Positions 44,801 through 57,800 of a stretch of 64,000 nt of DNA are shown in pieces. The notes under the pieces were generated by a model. That model did not search any database and was not told where the DNA came from. It was given only the letters and a program-made list of their open reading frames with translations. The stretch comes from Nereocystis luetkeana. Lineage: Eukaryota > Sar > Phaeophyceae > Laminariales > Laminariaceae. Both the position numbers and the translations under genes were made by a program. Within the stretch, counting starts at the first letter, position 1. Every line of letters starts with the position of its first letter. The stretch spans positions 8,170,830-8,234,829 of the forward strand of contig JARUPZ010000002.1 in the NCBI GenBank assembly GCA_031213475.1. Direction: 5' to 3'.

Positions 44801-47800
44801 CGGAGCTGTGACCGCAAAGAAGGCGGGAATAAACGAAACCTGCTCACAAACTGTCGAGCACCGTATTATCGCTTTGGCCGTGTGCCGATGTCTCTGTGTG
44901 CCGATGCCTTCCTTTCAAGTTGCTGTCGTCGTTCATGGAAACAAAAATGAGAGAACAAGTAGAGCATTAGTACGTAGCGGCAATTGCTTCAAACTGGTAT
45001 GTATCAGGTACCAGGTATCTAAGAACCACCCGCCGAAGAACGACATGGTTTTCGAAAAGCACAGCTACAACTACAGCCGCCGCAAGCGACCGACAACAAT
45101 GTGCTCGCCAGCTAAAATACGCAAGCGACTCTGCATGGTTTTTCAGTTTTGCAATTGCTGATAGCACCCTGTCTCCCCAAAGCACCGGTGCGCGCCGATT
45201 GGGGGCATCGGATAAGAGTGGCCAACCACAGTTCTTGGCTGGCCGCGCTTCACTTTGTTTTTTCGGTCGATTCTAATGGTCGATTGCCTACTACTTTTGT
45301 ATGTTGCGTATTATACGTGTGAGTCGTGCTCGTAAGGTACGGGTAGGAGGGGGGGGCTACTGTAATTTTGTCAGGTTTTTGACGCGAGGAGCTCTACAAT
45401 GATTTTAACGGGAAAAAACCCAATAGGTTAAGGGCCTCACCGGTCAGAAAATGGTAGTGCTGGGCCCAAAAGTAACCCCCTCTACCTCGCTGTAGAGGAC
45501 TCTACCGCATTGCTGAGGCATTGCTGATGTCAAGCACTACTAACATTCTAGACCGCGACCAACCACGCCCCTTGGTGCGCCCCTACTCCCACCAAGACCC
45601 TCTGCGTATCGACCCCTCGCACATGGCATCGTATGTACGATACAAACAAAAAAACAGGTAGAAGCCGAGATCCACGAGGCGTTGCTCGGATGTGACGGGC
45701 TTGTCGAGCCCGAAGCCACCAACCAAGGCGCGTGGCTCACGGAATCCGCGGGGGCGCTTGCAGACCTGCACGCCTCGGTGCTGGAGGGGCTGTCTGGGTT
45801 TACGGGTGAACCCCCAGCCCCACCTTCGCCTTACAGCGACTCTTCTTCCGCACGACTAGACAAACAGAGTAGTAGTAGCGGTACTAAGGATGAACATGCA
45901 ACTCGAGAGGACGCCGATAGCAGCGTGACCTGCCGTGGATGCTTTGAGCGGGGCGGCGACTCTGGGACGAGCGGTGGCGGCGGTGGTGGTCACGATGTTG
46001 GTGGCGCGGCTGCTCGTGTCGGACCGGGTAGTATCGTTGATGCGGTGGCGGGCAGCGGTGGCGGGGGGCGACCAGGCACCGTCGTCGTGGCTGACGGCCG
46101 CGTACACGCCGACCAACAACGACGAACGAGGCTGCACCATCTTGGCCGGCTGCTCGCTCGCAGGAGACAGTTCGCCGCCAGCAGACAGGTGCAACGGGGG
46201 CGGGGCAGGGGGGGGTGTACGCAACACGGAACCCGCTCTTCTAGGCGAACGCAAGTCTTTGTAGTCTTAGTGGTGGGAGGAGTGGACTATTGGTGTTGGG
46301 CCGTTTCATGTTTCGGTAGTCCGAGACTGCATACACACGAGGAACTTCAGGCAGTGTAGAGGGGAAGAACTCAATACGTTTGTGAGGGCGTTCTAAACAT
46401 GAGAGAGGTGGGTGCTACGATAGACACGTCCGTCAGCGGAAATCCCTCCCAAGTGGTATTGAACTAAAACTCAACACTGCTGGTATGCAACAGGAATGTA
46501 CTCGCAGCTCCCAAGTGTATACCTCCTCCATCCACAGGCTACGTAGACTGAAGTACACCAGGTATGTGTGTACATGAGTGCATCTCTTTGCTCTCTCCCT
46601 TCGCTTCGGAAACATGCTCCGTACGAACCCTCAACACCCCCCCGAATTCGCACTCGCGAATGAGCGCGGTTAAATCGCATCTACACAAAACGCGTGGGCC
46701 CCTATCACCGTCGCGCCCGCGGTCCCAGGCGTTCGACGACGCGATTTGCGGCGGCCCCGACGAAAAGGGTTTGTGGGAGAGAAACAAGGCTCACACCAGC
46801 GGGTTCTTCTTGGACATGTCTCTGCAGGAAGCGTCGCCCACGATTCGTCTTGATCTCGAGTCCAGGTGCGCCTGTGTGTGCTTGCATCGGGATGCGCGTG
46901 CTGCCGGTGTAGTTGCTTTCTGCTCGATCGATCGCCTTTGGCCCAGAGGCAACCATCTTCCCATACTACGTACTAGGTATTTCACAACGATGGCATTGTG
47001 TTTCGCATGTCAAGGGAAGAAAAACAGACTTCCGCAACGGTATTTCTAGTCTAGTTCGGACACCTGTACCGGATACCTGGTAGTATACAGCGGGCGATCT
47101 CTTTTGCGCTTTTCGATTTATTTGCTTCACGACCGTGCTAATTACAGTTCATGTTTACGCACAACAATCACGTTGTTGCAACATATTTCGCGGGTGATGT
47201 TAGGCACAAGTAGCACACCACACCCGATAAAGACGCCGTCCTCGCGACATCTCGGACCCATAACAAGAAAAAAAACACCCTTGCTTCTCCAAGGAACACG
47301 CGCGAGCCGGAACGACCCCCCCCCCCCGCCTCATTACGATAGCCTCCCTCCCTCTTTAAGATCGACCGCCCCCCCCCCCCTCCTCCTCGAGTACCCCCCC
47401 CCCCCTCTCCCCCCCCCCTATTTTATATAGGTTGGGTTGGCGTCGGTTGGCAACGACACTGTAAAACATGTCGCTCACTACGTGAGCTAGACAACCAGGG
47501 TGCCGTTTTTTTTTTTGGCGGTCGCCCACAGCTGGTTGTCGAGTTAGATCATTTGTTCGAGGTAAAGAACCTTCACTTTGCACAATTGGGAATGATCGTA
47601 TCACGTAGTGTTCAAGGCAAGGCACCCAAGAGGCAGTTACATAGTACTCCCATTGCTGTCTCTGGAAATGCCTACTACGGAAATTAAATCAACTCATTGA
47701 AGCTGTCGTCCATATGCAAGTCCGCCTCACAAGCGGTTCTTAGTAGGATGCAGCTCACCCTTCATGCGACTCGCCAGACACCTCACGGCGGTTCGCGCTT

Positions 47801-49392
47801 GGTGCAAGCAATGTCTGCCTGGTCGGTGAAAACCCGACATGCTCCGTCCCGGCATTGTAGGGATGCGAGGGTCTATGGCCATACGACTACGTCCATGCAT
47901 GAGGTCGAGTACATCTCTCCTATCGAGTACACCCCCCCCCCCCCCTCTCCCCCTCATTGTGATCGCCCCCCCCCCTTTCCCCTCCCCCTAATTACCATTG
48001 ACACTCCCTCCCCCCCCCCTTCGTGCGATCTCCCCCTAACATACCCCTAGTTGGTGTCGCCTCCCTCCTTAACTATCATCCAGATGCAAGAATGTCCGCG
48101 TCACAAGTGGTTCTTAGTAGGATGCAGCTCACCCTTCATGCGACTCGCCGAACATCGCACGGCGCGTTACGCTTGGTGCGTGCAATGTTTGCCTGGTCGG
48201 TGAAAACGCGGTGTGCTCCGTCCCGGCATGGTAGGGATGCGAGGATCTATGGTCATACGACTACGGTCATGGATGGTATGAGTACAACCCCCCCCCCCCC
48301 CCCCCGCCACCCCTCTTCCGTTCATCATGATCGCCTTGAGAGGATAAGACTACAAAACAGTTTATATGAAATGTATGGAAACAACGTATTGAGCGCCCAA
48401 CTGCTGGCTGGAAGTGTCTCTACTAGGAGTAGGCACAACGGTCCGTCTCGAAAGGGGTGCGTGATCAATAGTCAAACGACTAAGGCAAGCAGCAAGTGAG
48501 TACCCCCCCCCCCCCCCGACATGCTCCGTCCCGGCATTGTAGGGAAGCGAGGGTCTATGGTCATACGACTACGGCCATGCATGAGATCGAGTACATCTCT
48601 CCTCTCGAGTACACCCCCCGTCCTCCCCTCCGTTCCCAGCCAAGAGGCAGTTACATAGTACTCCCATTGCTGTCTCTGGAAGTGGCTACACCGGAAATTA
48701 AAATTAACTCGTTGAAGCTGTCATCCATATGCAAGTCTGCCTCACAAGCGGTCTTAGTAGGATGCAGCTCACCCTTCATGCGACTCGCCAGACACCTCAC
48801 GGCGCTTCGCGCTTGGTGCACGCAATGTCTGCCTGGTCGGTGAAAACCCGACATGCTCCGTCCCGGCATTGTAGGGATGCGAGGGTCTATGGTCATACGA
48901 CTACGACCATGCATGAGATCGAGTACATCTCTCCTATCGAGTACACCCCCACCCCCCCTCCTCCCCCTGACCCCTCCCTACTATACCCCTCATTTGCTCG
49001 GCAGGTGGCAAGGCGGGGTGGAAGCCGACGAGATACGTCGCCTTGCCCTGGACGACTTTACGGGCTTCACGGGGGCTCACAGCGGCGCGGAAACGCTGGT
49101 GGCGGCTGTCCCGGGAGAGGGGTTAGCCGCGAATGCCTCTGGCATCGCCTACGCGGAGCGCTTCTCGAGGACGAGAAAAACGGCGGTTCGTCGACCGCAG
49201 ACTACAGTTAGTAGGGAGGCGAGGAGCTGCGCGGGGGGGGAGTCGACAACAGGAGGAGCAGGAGCAGAAGCAGCAGCAGTGGGTCGGGGGGCGAGGCGAT
49301 CCATCTCTACTCACGACCAATCCGGCCCTGGACTTATGCTGGGCCACAGAGTCCCGGCGAAGGATATGATTTACTCTTTTGATAGTTATTGA
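41844..49392 (+). CDS. Multi-exon gene: poly-Q, TPR-like and coiled-coil protein
   Basis: Five exons are proposed. Exon 1, 41844 (first in-frame ATG; the frame is open from 41742) to 42414, ends CCCG/GTGAGT. It encodes a polar N terminus, a histidine/glutamine run, and one TPR-like helix pair (AAEMAALYLALSDHRAAL to FRLAMKPSP). Exon 2, 43767-44041, is a charged coiled coil (AEALAQFREEEARRELERE). Exon 3, 45658 to about 46188, starts VEAEIHEALLGCDGLVEPE and later contains SVLEGLSGFTG. Exon 4, about 46655-46865, contains QAFDDAICGGPDEKGLW. Exon 5, 49005-49392, contains LALDDFTGFTGAHSGAETL. Phases agree for 1-2, 2-3 and 4-5. Exon 3 shows two good frames, and the 3-4 join is tentative. Protein family not recognised; the TPR call rests on one repeat. 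Confidence 0.55.
42049..42075 (+). repeat. (CAG)n within exon 1, encoding poly-Q
   Basis: About nine CAG triplets are read as glutamine within the frame of the TPR-like gene, after a histidine-rich stretch. Confidence 0.85.
42559..42625. other. Perfect 20-bp hairpin in intron 1
   Basis: TGCCGGTTGCCGATATAGTG at 42559-42578 is exactly complementary to 42606-42625, with a 27-base loop. It could be a small-RNA precursor or the remnant of a foldback element. Confidence 0.6.
42795..42907 (+). repeat. Poly-C-tailed repeat, family I, 3' part
   Basis: CCTGGTCGGTGGAAACCCGG through GAGTATACCCCCCCCC, in intron 1 of the TPR-like gene and in the same orientation as the gene. Confidence 0.65.
42908..43640. 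other. Intron 1, distal part, nothing recognised
   Basis: Intronic sequence before exon 2 without a recognised repeat, apart from a GGTACC-type word near 43415. Confidence 0.35.
44489..44593. mobile_element. MITE, TA-flanked, diverged (copy 4)
   Basis: The left end TTACGGGGGACCA is preserved. The right end reads ATGGCCCCCCCTAA, so it has mutated. It lies in intron 2 of the TPR-like gene. Confidence 0.65.
44594..45657. other. Intron 2, distal part, nothing recognised
   Basis: No exon or repeat family recognised up to the acceptor at 45657. Confidence 0.3.
46866..47429. other. Intron 4, proximal part, with C-rich runs
   Basis: Several C homopolymers (47318-47327, 47370-47380 and 47394-47418) lie in this stretch. 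No exon was recognised. Confidence 0.35.
47430..48310 (+). repeat. Poly-C-tailed repeats, composite of at least two copies
   Basis: The upstream block (GGTTGGCGTCGGTTGGCAAC) is followed by a full family I unit from CCCATTGCTGTCTCTGGAAA (47655) to a C run at 47932. A second copy (48060-48306) also ends in a C run of about 18. All lie in intron 4 of the TPR-like gene, in sense orientation. Confidence 0.7.
48335..48515 (+). repeat. Poly-C-tailed repeat, family II, uninterrupted copy
   Basis: It matches the two halves of the copy at 681-1516 without the TIR insertion and ends AAGTGAGTAC plus a C run of about 14. Confidence 0.7.
48516..48960 (+). repeat. Poly-C-tailed repeats, family I, two copies
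   Basis: A 3' fragment (ACATGCTCCGTCCCGGCATT to 48615) is followed by a full unit from CCCATTGCTGTCTCTGGAAG (48662) to CGAGTACACCCCCACCCCCC. The full unit is nearly identical to that at 47655. Confidence 0.7.
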
Positions 49393-51500
49393 TTTGAGAA
49401 GATTGAACGAGTGGAGGTTGTGAATTGAAAGCTGAACATGACGATTGGAGATGTCTGTTCCCAAGAGAGTCCCGAGCGAAGGATGTTATTGTCTCTTCGA
49501 AGACTGTAATTAGGAAGCTGCACATGTGTATCTGCTGCATCCCAGTACGATGTATCATACCGAGCTTGCAAAGATGGCTTTCGAGTTTTGTGTTTCGATC
49601 GCCCTGCGTTCATAAACTTTTTCTTCATGTATGTGCTGCAGTAGCAGTGATAGATGCACGGCATAACGGTATGACTATATCGGCGGAGCGCGCGGTGTGT
49701 GTCGTAGACAGCCTTGCTTGTCGTGCACATCTGCTTCGACGCCAACGCAAGGAGACCGCTCGCAAGCGCACCCTGGCTACGTCAAGCAGTACATGTCCTT
49801 GGCACACACGTGCCAACGCAAGGAGACTTCTCGCTGGCGCACCCTGGCTGCGTCAAGCAGTACACGTGTTCTTGGTATACAAGTGTACAAGAAAAAAAAA
49901 GCTGGTACTAATAGTATAGCCTGCTCTACTAAAAAAGCAGAGACGTATACTGGTAGGGTACAAATCGATGAATTTCGGCAACGAAAGCATCCGTTACCCT
50001 TCACTCGCTATTTGAAGTCCCAAGGCGATCTCGTTATCATAACTTCGGCAATCGCGTTGTGTTACCCCCATTGGTAGAGCTATGCACCCGCGAAACACAA
50101 CCCTTCTCACCACGAATAAACAACAAAAAACGACATCCGACAATACCGGCAAGCCGCTTCATCGGTCCGGTCTGGTCCGGTCTGGTCCGGTCCAGACAGC
50201 TTCTTCGGAACACAAAGTAGAGATTATACAAGCGAGGAAAACGCATTCGCCGCACCCTCTCGCGCCGCAGAAAAAAACAGGAACGCGTGTCACCGTTCCC
50301 GGTTCGCGACCGGTTCGCAAGCCAATACGAGGGTTCTCGGAAAATTGCGCTTCTTGGGGATTTGGTAACATCCCCTCAATAGAAACGCCACCATGTGTAT
50401 CTTTGAAACCTCCCGCTTCACGGGTTCCTCACAAAGGGAGCTATAGCAATTGACCCCTCTACCGCAGGTTTTTTCTCGCGGCAGCGGTTCTCGGGTGCGC
50501 GTTCTCACGATTACCCATCGGGCAGCCTCACGGGTAGGTGCGCACTCGAATCAGCGGTAGTAGCAGCGTCAAGACTTGCTGGGACCGGACAGCGGAACGA
50601 AGGCAGTAGCAGCTGCAGCAGCCACTCTCTCTCTTTCTCTCTCGTCTCTCTCTCTCTCAATCTCTGTCTGTCTCGAAGACCACTTTTCTCGAATGTCACA
50701 CCCACACGACCGCTACATCTACATCCCTTCACGACGTCGCCCGTGCCCCATACACCGTACCGGGTACACCGTAGCCGTACCCCACGGGCAACCAACCACA
50801 AGATAAAAACATGTAGAAAAATAGCGTCCTAACGCGTCTTCTGCCAACGGATATACCATGCCGTACCGTATGTCACAGCACTAAACCGTACCGTATCATA
50901 TACCGTACCACACAGTACCAATACCGGGTGAAGAGCCCCAATTCAGCCAAGACTAGAACTCACACAAAAAAAGGCAGACAAAAAAGCATGTGCATCGTGA
51001 CGACGACGTTGCCAAGCTAGACCGAGCTCGAGCAATCGTGAAGAACAAGGCAACTTCGCAGCCTTCCAACACAAAAAACTCTAAAAAATGTCTACGCCCG
51101 CAGAAAAATGTTGCCACTGGGCGCTAAACTACGCTTGATTGTGATCGGCGCCGGGCCCCAGGAGCAGCTGCTTGAACCTCCCCCCCCGGCCCCGCCGCCC
51201 CCCCAATTCCCTCACCTCCTCTCGTAGCAGTGGGTAGGTCAGGGTGTTAAGCCATGCTTTGGTAGTCAGGAGAATCTGCCTCAAAAGTGCCATTGTCGTA
51301 TCTCGATAACAGCTTATAAATAGTGGCTCTTGTTCCAGCTTTGACGTCCGTGGCTGCTGCCCATGACAACACTTACACCAACTGAACAAAAACAATCGCA
51401 AAAGCTACGCTGAGAGGGAAAACCCGGCGACGGCGGAGAGGAACACCGGCCTCCGACAACAGTGCCAAGTTGACAAGAGGAGCGCGGGGGGGGGAAGGCT
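49393..51500. other. Intergenic interval, no gene recognised
   Basis: It contains a tandem of about 64 bp near 49730-49870 (CGCAAGGAGAC to CGTCAAGCAGTACA, three variants), GGTCCGGTCTG repeats near 50165, a (TC)n run near 50629-50661, and CCGTACCGTA words near 50850-50910. No exon is supported. Confidence 0.4.
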
Positions 51501-51545
51501 ACTCTGTGACTATTATACTCTGTGTTACGTTGTGTATGCACCCAG

Positions 51546-51573
51546 TATATATATATATATATATATATATATA
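51546..51573. repeat. (TA)n microsatellite
   Basis: About 13 uninterrupted TA dinucleotides, downstream of the HAD-IGPD stop codon. Confidence 0.95.
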
Positions 51574-51832
51574 CGCAGAGAACAAACCGCGTAACTCCGT
51601 GTTTTACTCTGTTATATACTCTGTTATATCTGGCATACTATTGGGTATGCTCTCGTGTAAGCTGGGTGGAACCATGCGTATCATCTGTTATTACTCCGCG
51701 TACACTCTTGACTGCTGCCCTACTCGGGGGCACACTATCGTGACCCCCTTAACTCTGAAACGAAACAACACGTGCTGCGTAAGTAAGGCCTTAGGCACCA
51801 GAAGTAACGGGGCATGCTGTGGGCCGCCCCGC

Positions 51833-54800
51833 TCAAGCGAGCATCCCTTTCGTGCTCGGTATCCCCGCGTTGGCGTCCGCGGAAATCGCCGTTCGCAGTG
51901 CAACTCCAGTAGCCTGCCCTCAAGGATACAACCAGATCGCGGATGGCGTCACACGAACGAGAGGCGAAAGAGGAGAGGCAAACGTAGAGGATGCATGCGC
52001 CACACGAGAGGAGAAAGAGGGGAGGAAAGCGTTTAGGAAATCGACGCAATACGTACGTACCTTCTTTGACAGACGAAACATTCGGTTGCACGGAAACAAC
52101 ATGATACGGTAGCCGTGTCTATGTAGGGCGAAACACGTTTTACCGATAAACGCTTCCAGGCTCATTTTATCATGGAATATAGTACTGGTACATACATACG
52201 TACGTATATACGACAAAACAAGTACCTGGTACGTAGGAAGCCGGTATGATGGGCAACAAAACGTTTGCGAGAACAAAAAAACAAAAGTCACCCAAGACAA
52301 AAATATGTTAGTGAATACTCGATGCGATAGACAAGCTTTTCTAAAAAACGAAAACGATGCCATAGGCAGCCAACCGTTCCACGAAAACGGTACCAATGGC
52401 ATATGACCACGTCACACGTTTAAGCCAACACGATACGACAGGCAAAAAAACGCTTACGAATAGGATGGGTGTGCGAAACAAGGGACGAGTGGTGGGCAAA
52501 GGCACGGCGGGGGCGGCGTGCACCCCTTTTCCCACGCCAGCCCTGCTACCGCAAGAGAGCGCCAGAAGAAGGGCGGCCCCACCCACCCAGCCTGGCGCGC
52601 GTTTCCAAGTTTCAAGTTTTTTTTTTTTCAAATTGCTTTTCGTTTTTTAGTGCTCCGTGGTTATTCTGTTTCCTTTTGGCAGATCTCATCCTGTCACAGG
52701 CGATTTTTTTCGTTCTTGATGAGTTTCTTTTTGTAGTATTTTTCTTCCTTTTTCAGTTTTTTCGTTCTCCTTTTTCAGTTTTTTCGTATTTGTTCTATTG
52801 TTATTTACATATACCTTGAAAGCGCTCTCGGCCTTGTGGTGGTTGTTGAAGCCCTTGAGCACGTCGACGTGAAGGGTGATCCTAGCCCCCTGCGCGAAGG
52901 ACTCCAGCACGTGCTGCAGCATCTCCGTCGACACGGTCCCAATCATCTCCCTGATTCGTTCGTCGTTCAACACCAGCCCCCGCCCCGACCAATGAACGAA
53001 CGAACGACCGACCAAACACCAAACACCAACAAGTGCGTTCGCGATGAAAGGGAGCGCACGGTGCGGACATTTTGACAACGGCTATTCATTCTATTAGTAG
53101 CGTCACACGATGGTCATGAGAAAATCATGAGCGTCGTATAACAGCTGGAACAATCAAGAGGGGGCGGGGGGGGGGGGGGGTTACATATCAACATCTTACC
53201 GGTAAAACATCGTAAACATATCATATCATACAGTAGCAAACATAAGATTCGCGACAACACGCCGGTCTCGTGCGTGCGGCGGCGGCAGAGCAACTACTCC
53301 TGACCGCTTTGAAAGTTAAGGGGAGGGGGGGGTAGGGTGAGGGGAGAAAGAGAAAAATTACAGCATCAGCCGTGCGCGAAAGCATCCCGGGATGCTGCCG
53401 AGGTACGAGATGCGCTACCTGGACTACGTATAATATTATATACACCTGGGACACCGTAAGGAGATCTTCCACACACGCGCAGAACCCCACTGCTACTCGT
53501 ACAAATGAATAGTGCACCCCTCACACTATTGACGGTGGAAAGTACCTCACTTTTTGTGCAAAGTGCCTCACTTTTTGTGCGCCCAAAACAATTATCAGTC
53601 CCTCTCGGACCTCCAGACATGCGAACAAAACAATCATACTGCTGTAGATTTGGTGTTATCAACTACTGTCTACGTGCGATTGGGCATCCCGCATGTGTAA
53701 TTTCCCCCCAAGGTGATTCGATAGATGCCTACGTAAGAGTACGTACGAGCCAGTGTGATTGTGTCGCACGTATCGGGCTTTAGGTCGGTTTCAACTTTGC
53801 TCTTCTCCGTTTCGGTTGTTGCTGGCTTCTCGAAAGCGAGGAAGCAGCCCGAGAGAAAGCAGAGGTGCTATACTTACACCCCGACGTGTTCCGTCCCGGG
53901 GGCATTCTAGGGATGTAATGGTCTCTTGTCATACGACTGGGGCCATGCATAATATCGAGTGCAACCCCGCCCCCCACCCTCCTCTACCGCAGGCACTTAG
54001 CTAAACAAGCACGGCAAGGGTATAATACTCAGCTGTCTCTAGAAAGGGTATGCTGAGCTAAAAAATGGGATACCCGGGTACCAAACCTGATTGTCTTTGG
54101 TCATATGGTCATACTCGGGTAGGTACCCGGGGATATACCAGAGGGCGTGCATCCTCCAACGGAAACACACTCTTGAAACATACGTACGTACACACGGCTG
54201 GGGGACACACACAAAAAAGGAGGAAAACAAGAAGAAAAAAAAAACACGATGCACACCATGTGTAAACCACCTCGTTAATTGCAGCTGGATGTCAGGGTGC
54301 GGGCGGCTAGGGGACACGAGAAAAACAAAAAAAACGTGATTTACAATACGAAGTACTGGTATACCAGGTATATATATTGTCACCTCGTGAATTGCAGCTG
54401 GATGTCGGCATGCGGGCGGCTGGAGATGTCGACGACTGCCCGGCTGAGGGCCTCGTCCAGCGGGCACATCGCTGTCCCCCACCGCCGGATGCCCTTTCGC
54501 GCACCCAACGCCCTGGAAGGAAAAATAGTACGTCCGCACACACGCACGTACACACACGAACAGGCGAACATAGAAGAATAAGAAAATGGCACGTCCGGAC
54601 GAGCCATGGGCCGAAGAGCCATGTAGGCGGCGGGAGCGAGGGTGGATGGGGAGGAAGGAGAGCACCCGGGACGGCGGCTCCCCACCGCGGAAAGCCAACG
54701 TGAAAAAAACAAACAAACCAAACAAAAAAAGAGAATCGCGGTCTCCCGCGTCTTCCCACGCCCTCTAGTACACACGGTGGAGCAGCTGAAACAATACCGT

Positions 54801-57800
54801 CTCTCAAAGCCCCCGCTCGCACGTCTACACCAGGGCTCCCACCCGTCGCTTCGTTTCAAAAGGACTGCGTGGTCAATGGTCAGATGACTGACGAAATTAA
54901 CAAATGAGTACGTCACCCCCCCCCACCCCCCGCCCCTCCTTCATCTGCTACTATTCTTCGCTGGCAGGGCACACGCGCAAAAACGAAAAGCTGGGACGGA
55001 CGGACTGGCGGCCTTCCGAAGTTGTTTTTGAAGCTTACTTGTCGAAGGCCTCGCCGAGGGCGATGGCGCAGTCCTCGGCCGTGTGGTGGTCGTCAATGTG
55101 GAGGTCGCCCTTGCACGTCAGCGTCAGATCGAGGTGGCCGTGCTTGGCCATCGCGTGCAGCATGTGGTCCAGGAACCCCAGCCCGGTGTTCACCTGCCCA
55201 CCGCAACATCGAGCCCCGCGAAAACCACGCACGAGGCAACCACGAGGAAACCAACGAACAAAACAGCGATTTAAGTACTTGATACAGGGTAGGAATATCA
55301 AGACACAACGTGACATAATAAAAGTCGCGCGAAACCACGAGGCAACCCACCAAACTAACGATTTCTTACGTGTAGAGGGTGCAAACAGCAAGAAACATTT
55401 GAAATTGCATTCATTGGACAAATAAGTGTTTGCTTAGCGACGGGGGCAGTAGAGAACCACTGCTACTGTTGAGGGTTTTTTTCCGCCTTCCGCCGAAACG
55501 AGGACCACAAAAACGAAATAAACCCCTGTACGTATGTGCAGAGCAATGGTATACGCATCACAGAAAATACGCAAAGAGAAAACGACGACTCGCGTCGTGG
55601 GGGCACCAAGCACACGCGAGGGCTACAGCATCACGAGGGTGGGCAAATTTAGTAAGAATGAGAACCCACGATGGACCCAAAATCACCTTCCATACCCCCA
55701 AGTTTGAAAACGATACTTGGTTCTGGTTACTGCCGGGTGGCATGCAAGTCGTGCGCATGTATTGAAAGTACCTTACCTCTCCGGATTTCTGAAACCGCCT
55801 CATGTTTCCGAACAGGCCCTAACAGCAGTATATTATGGCACTGCGTTCTCTAGTTAACCCTTCTAGTGCTGCAGTGTACGTAAACCTGAATACGACTCCA
55901 GATCAAAGTGTTCAGTTCTAAACGGGTTCAGTTAAGCTCGATAAGCGCCGCTTCAACTCACCTCTGCCTTTCCGGTGCCGTCCAAGCAGATGTCCACGGT
56001 GATTGTAGTCTCATTCGTTCGCCTGTGAGAACGAGAGACGCAACAACAAAAAAAAACAAAACAACAACAACAACAACAACAAAACGATCGCGCAGCAGGC
56101 GACAAAAACTATCGATCAAGTGAACCCCCCCCCGAAAAAAAACAAAAGATGCTCACGATACTTTCTAGATCAAGATATCGTTCGTGAAGCCGAGCCAGCG
56201 CAGGCAGGAGCAAGTAAAGTCCACGGGGGTCGGCCATAAAACACCCATCAAGGCAATCAAAGCCATTTACGTCCATCCAGGCCATGAAAAAAGCAAGACT
56301 TTTTTCTCGGGCCGTTCCTGGGGGCAAGAGGGCTACAAGAGCGAGGAGTGAAGCCCCGCACGCTCCATTCTACATTTTCACGACAATCTCTTGAGCTCCT
56401 CTCCTGCACAAGACTCCTCACACCACCCCCCCCCCCCCCCGTACACGGCCCACCAAGGTGAACAAGCTCCACTCCCGCACCGCCGCGGACACCCCTCCTC
56501 GACCCCACTCTCGCCCCCTCCTGCGACTCGCTCAATACCTCACGGCGCTTCGCATAGCTTGGTGCAAGCGATGTCTGCCCGGTCGGTGAACACCCGACGT
56601 GCTCCGTCCCGGCATGATACTGATGCGAGGGTCTACGGTACATACGAGCACGGCCATGCATGACAATGAACACAACCCCCCCGCGCGCTTTATCTCTCCG
56701 CAAAGGCCTCCCACCTTGAGATGACAGCGCGTCGAGCTCCCGCGCTCTCCTCCCCCGCCACCCCTTTCCCCGCACCCGCTACCGTCATTTGCCCCGCGTT
56801 TGGTGAAGAGCCGTCAAGCGGGGGCAAAATGTCTAGCAGCTCCGCGAAGCCCGGCTCTAGGACCCCGATTGCACCCGCGGTGAGCATCGCGGCCGTGAGG
56901 CTCTGCGGATCGATGTCCGCACCTACAGCTGCTGGATTCAAGATTCTCTGCGCGTGGTCCTGCAAAAACGCAAAAAAAAACGAAAAACAAAAATATGGGC
57001 TCGTACGTTAGGGGTTCAAGATTTCCTTACGGTATGGTCCCGCGAAAATAAAATAAAATAAAATACGTGTGGAGCAGCGTGTGCCTGTGTGCCCCAGCTT
57101 GTGTTTGTCTGCGTGTTCATGTGTGTTTGCGCGTGTGTAATTCGCTTGCAGGCCACAGCCGAGAACGAAAACGGGCGAGTAAAAGGCCAGGTGCGCGAGA
57201 CGGCTGTTGGAGAAATAAAAACAGCCGTGCACGAAGTCGTTTTTTTGGGGGGTGTCTTCTCCATAAACCCGAACAGAACCTAACAAAACAACATAAAAAA
57301 CTGAACCGAACCGACCCGAACCCAACAGACTCGACTCAAACCGAACCGAACCGAACCGAACCGAACCGAACCGGACTGAACCGAACTGAACCGAATGAAA
57401 CTGAACCGAACCGAACCGAACCGACTCAAACCGAACCAGGCCGAACCAAAAGCCAAAGCAAAGCAGAGCAAATTACACCGAATCGATAATAAAAAACCTA
57501 GCGAAGATAGAAAACAATGGTACGACAAGCAACAGATGAGTACGTCTCCCCCACCCTCCCCCCGCGCTTTTAACCCTTTCCAGGGAAACGTCAGAGGGGA
57601 AAAAAAGTCAAGGTGACAACGGACGGACTATGTATATGTATATAGAGAGAGCATCGAGCACTCACTGCGCGCCTTGGTCGGGGGTGACAAAAGCGTCATA
57701 CCATACCATGCCATAGTGTAGTATCTACCCGGACCACTGCGTACAGCGCGAGGAGCCGCATCGAACCACACGGCCGCAGAATTTCTATCCTTTTTTTTTA

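Noticed and set aside
56109-56327. Minus-strand frame between HAD and IGPD exons ([19 protein letters not shown])
   Set aside because: It looks coding, but exons 7 and 8 join in the correct phase without it, and no proper acceptor precedes it. Kept as intron.
57067-57489. ORF rich in NRTEP repeats
   Set aside because: It is the translation of a (CCGAA)n microsatellite inside an intron.
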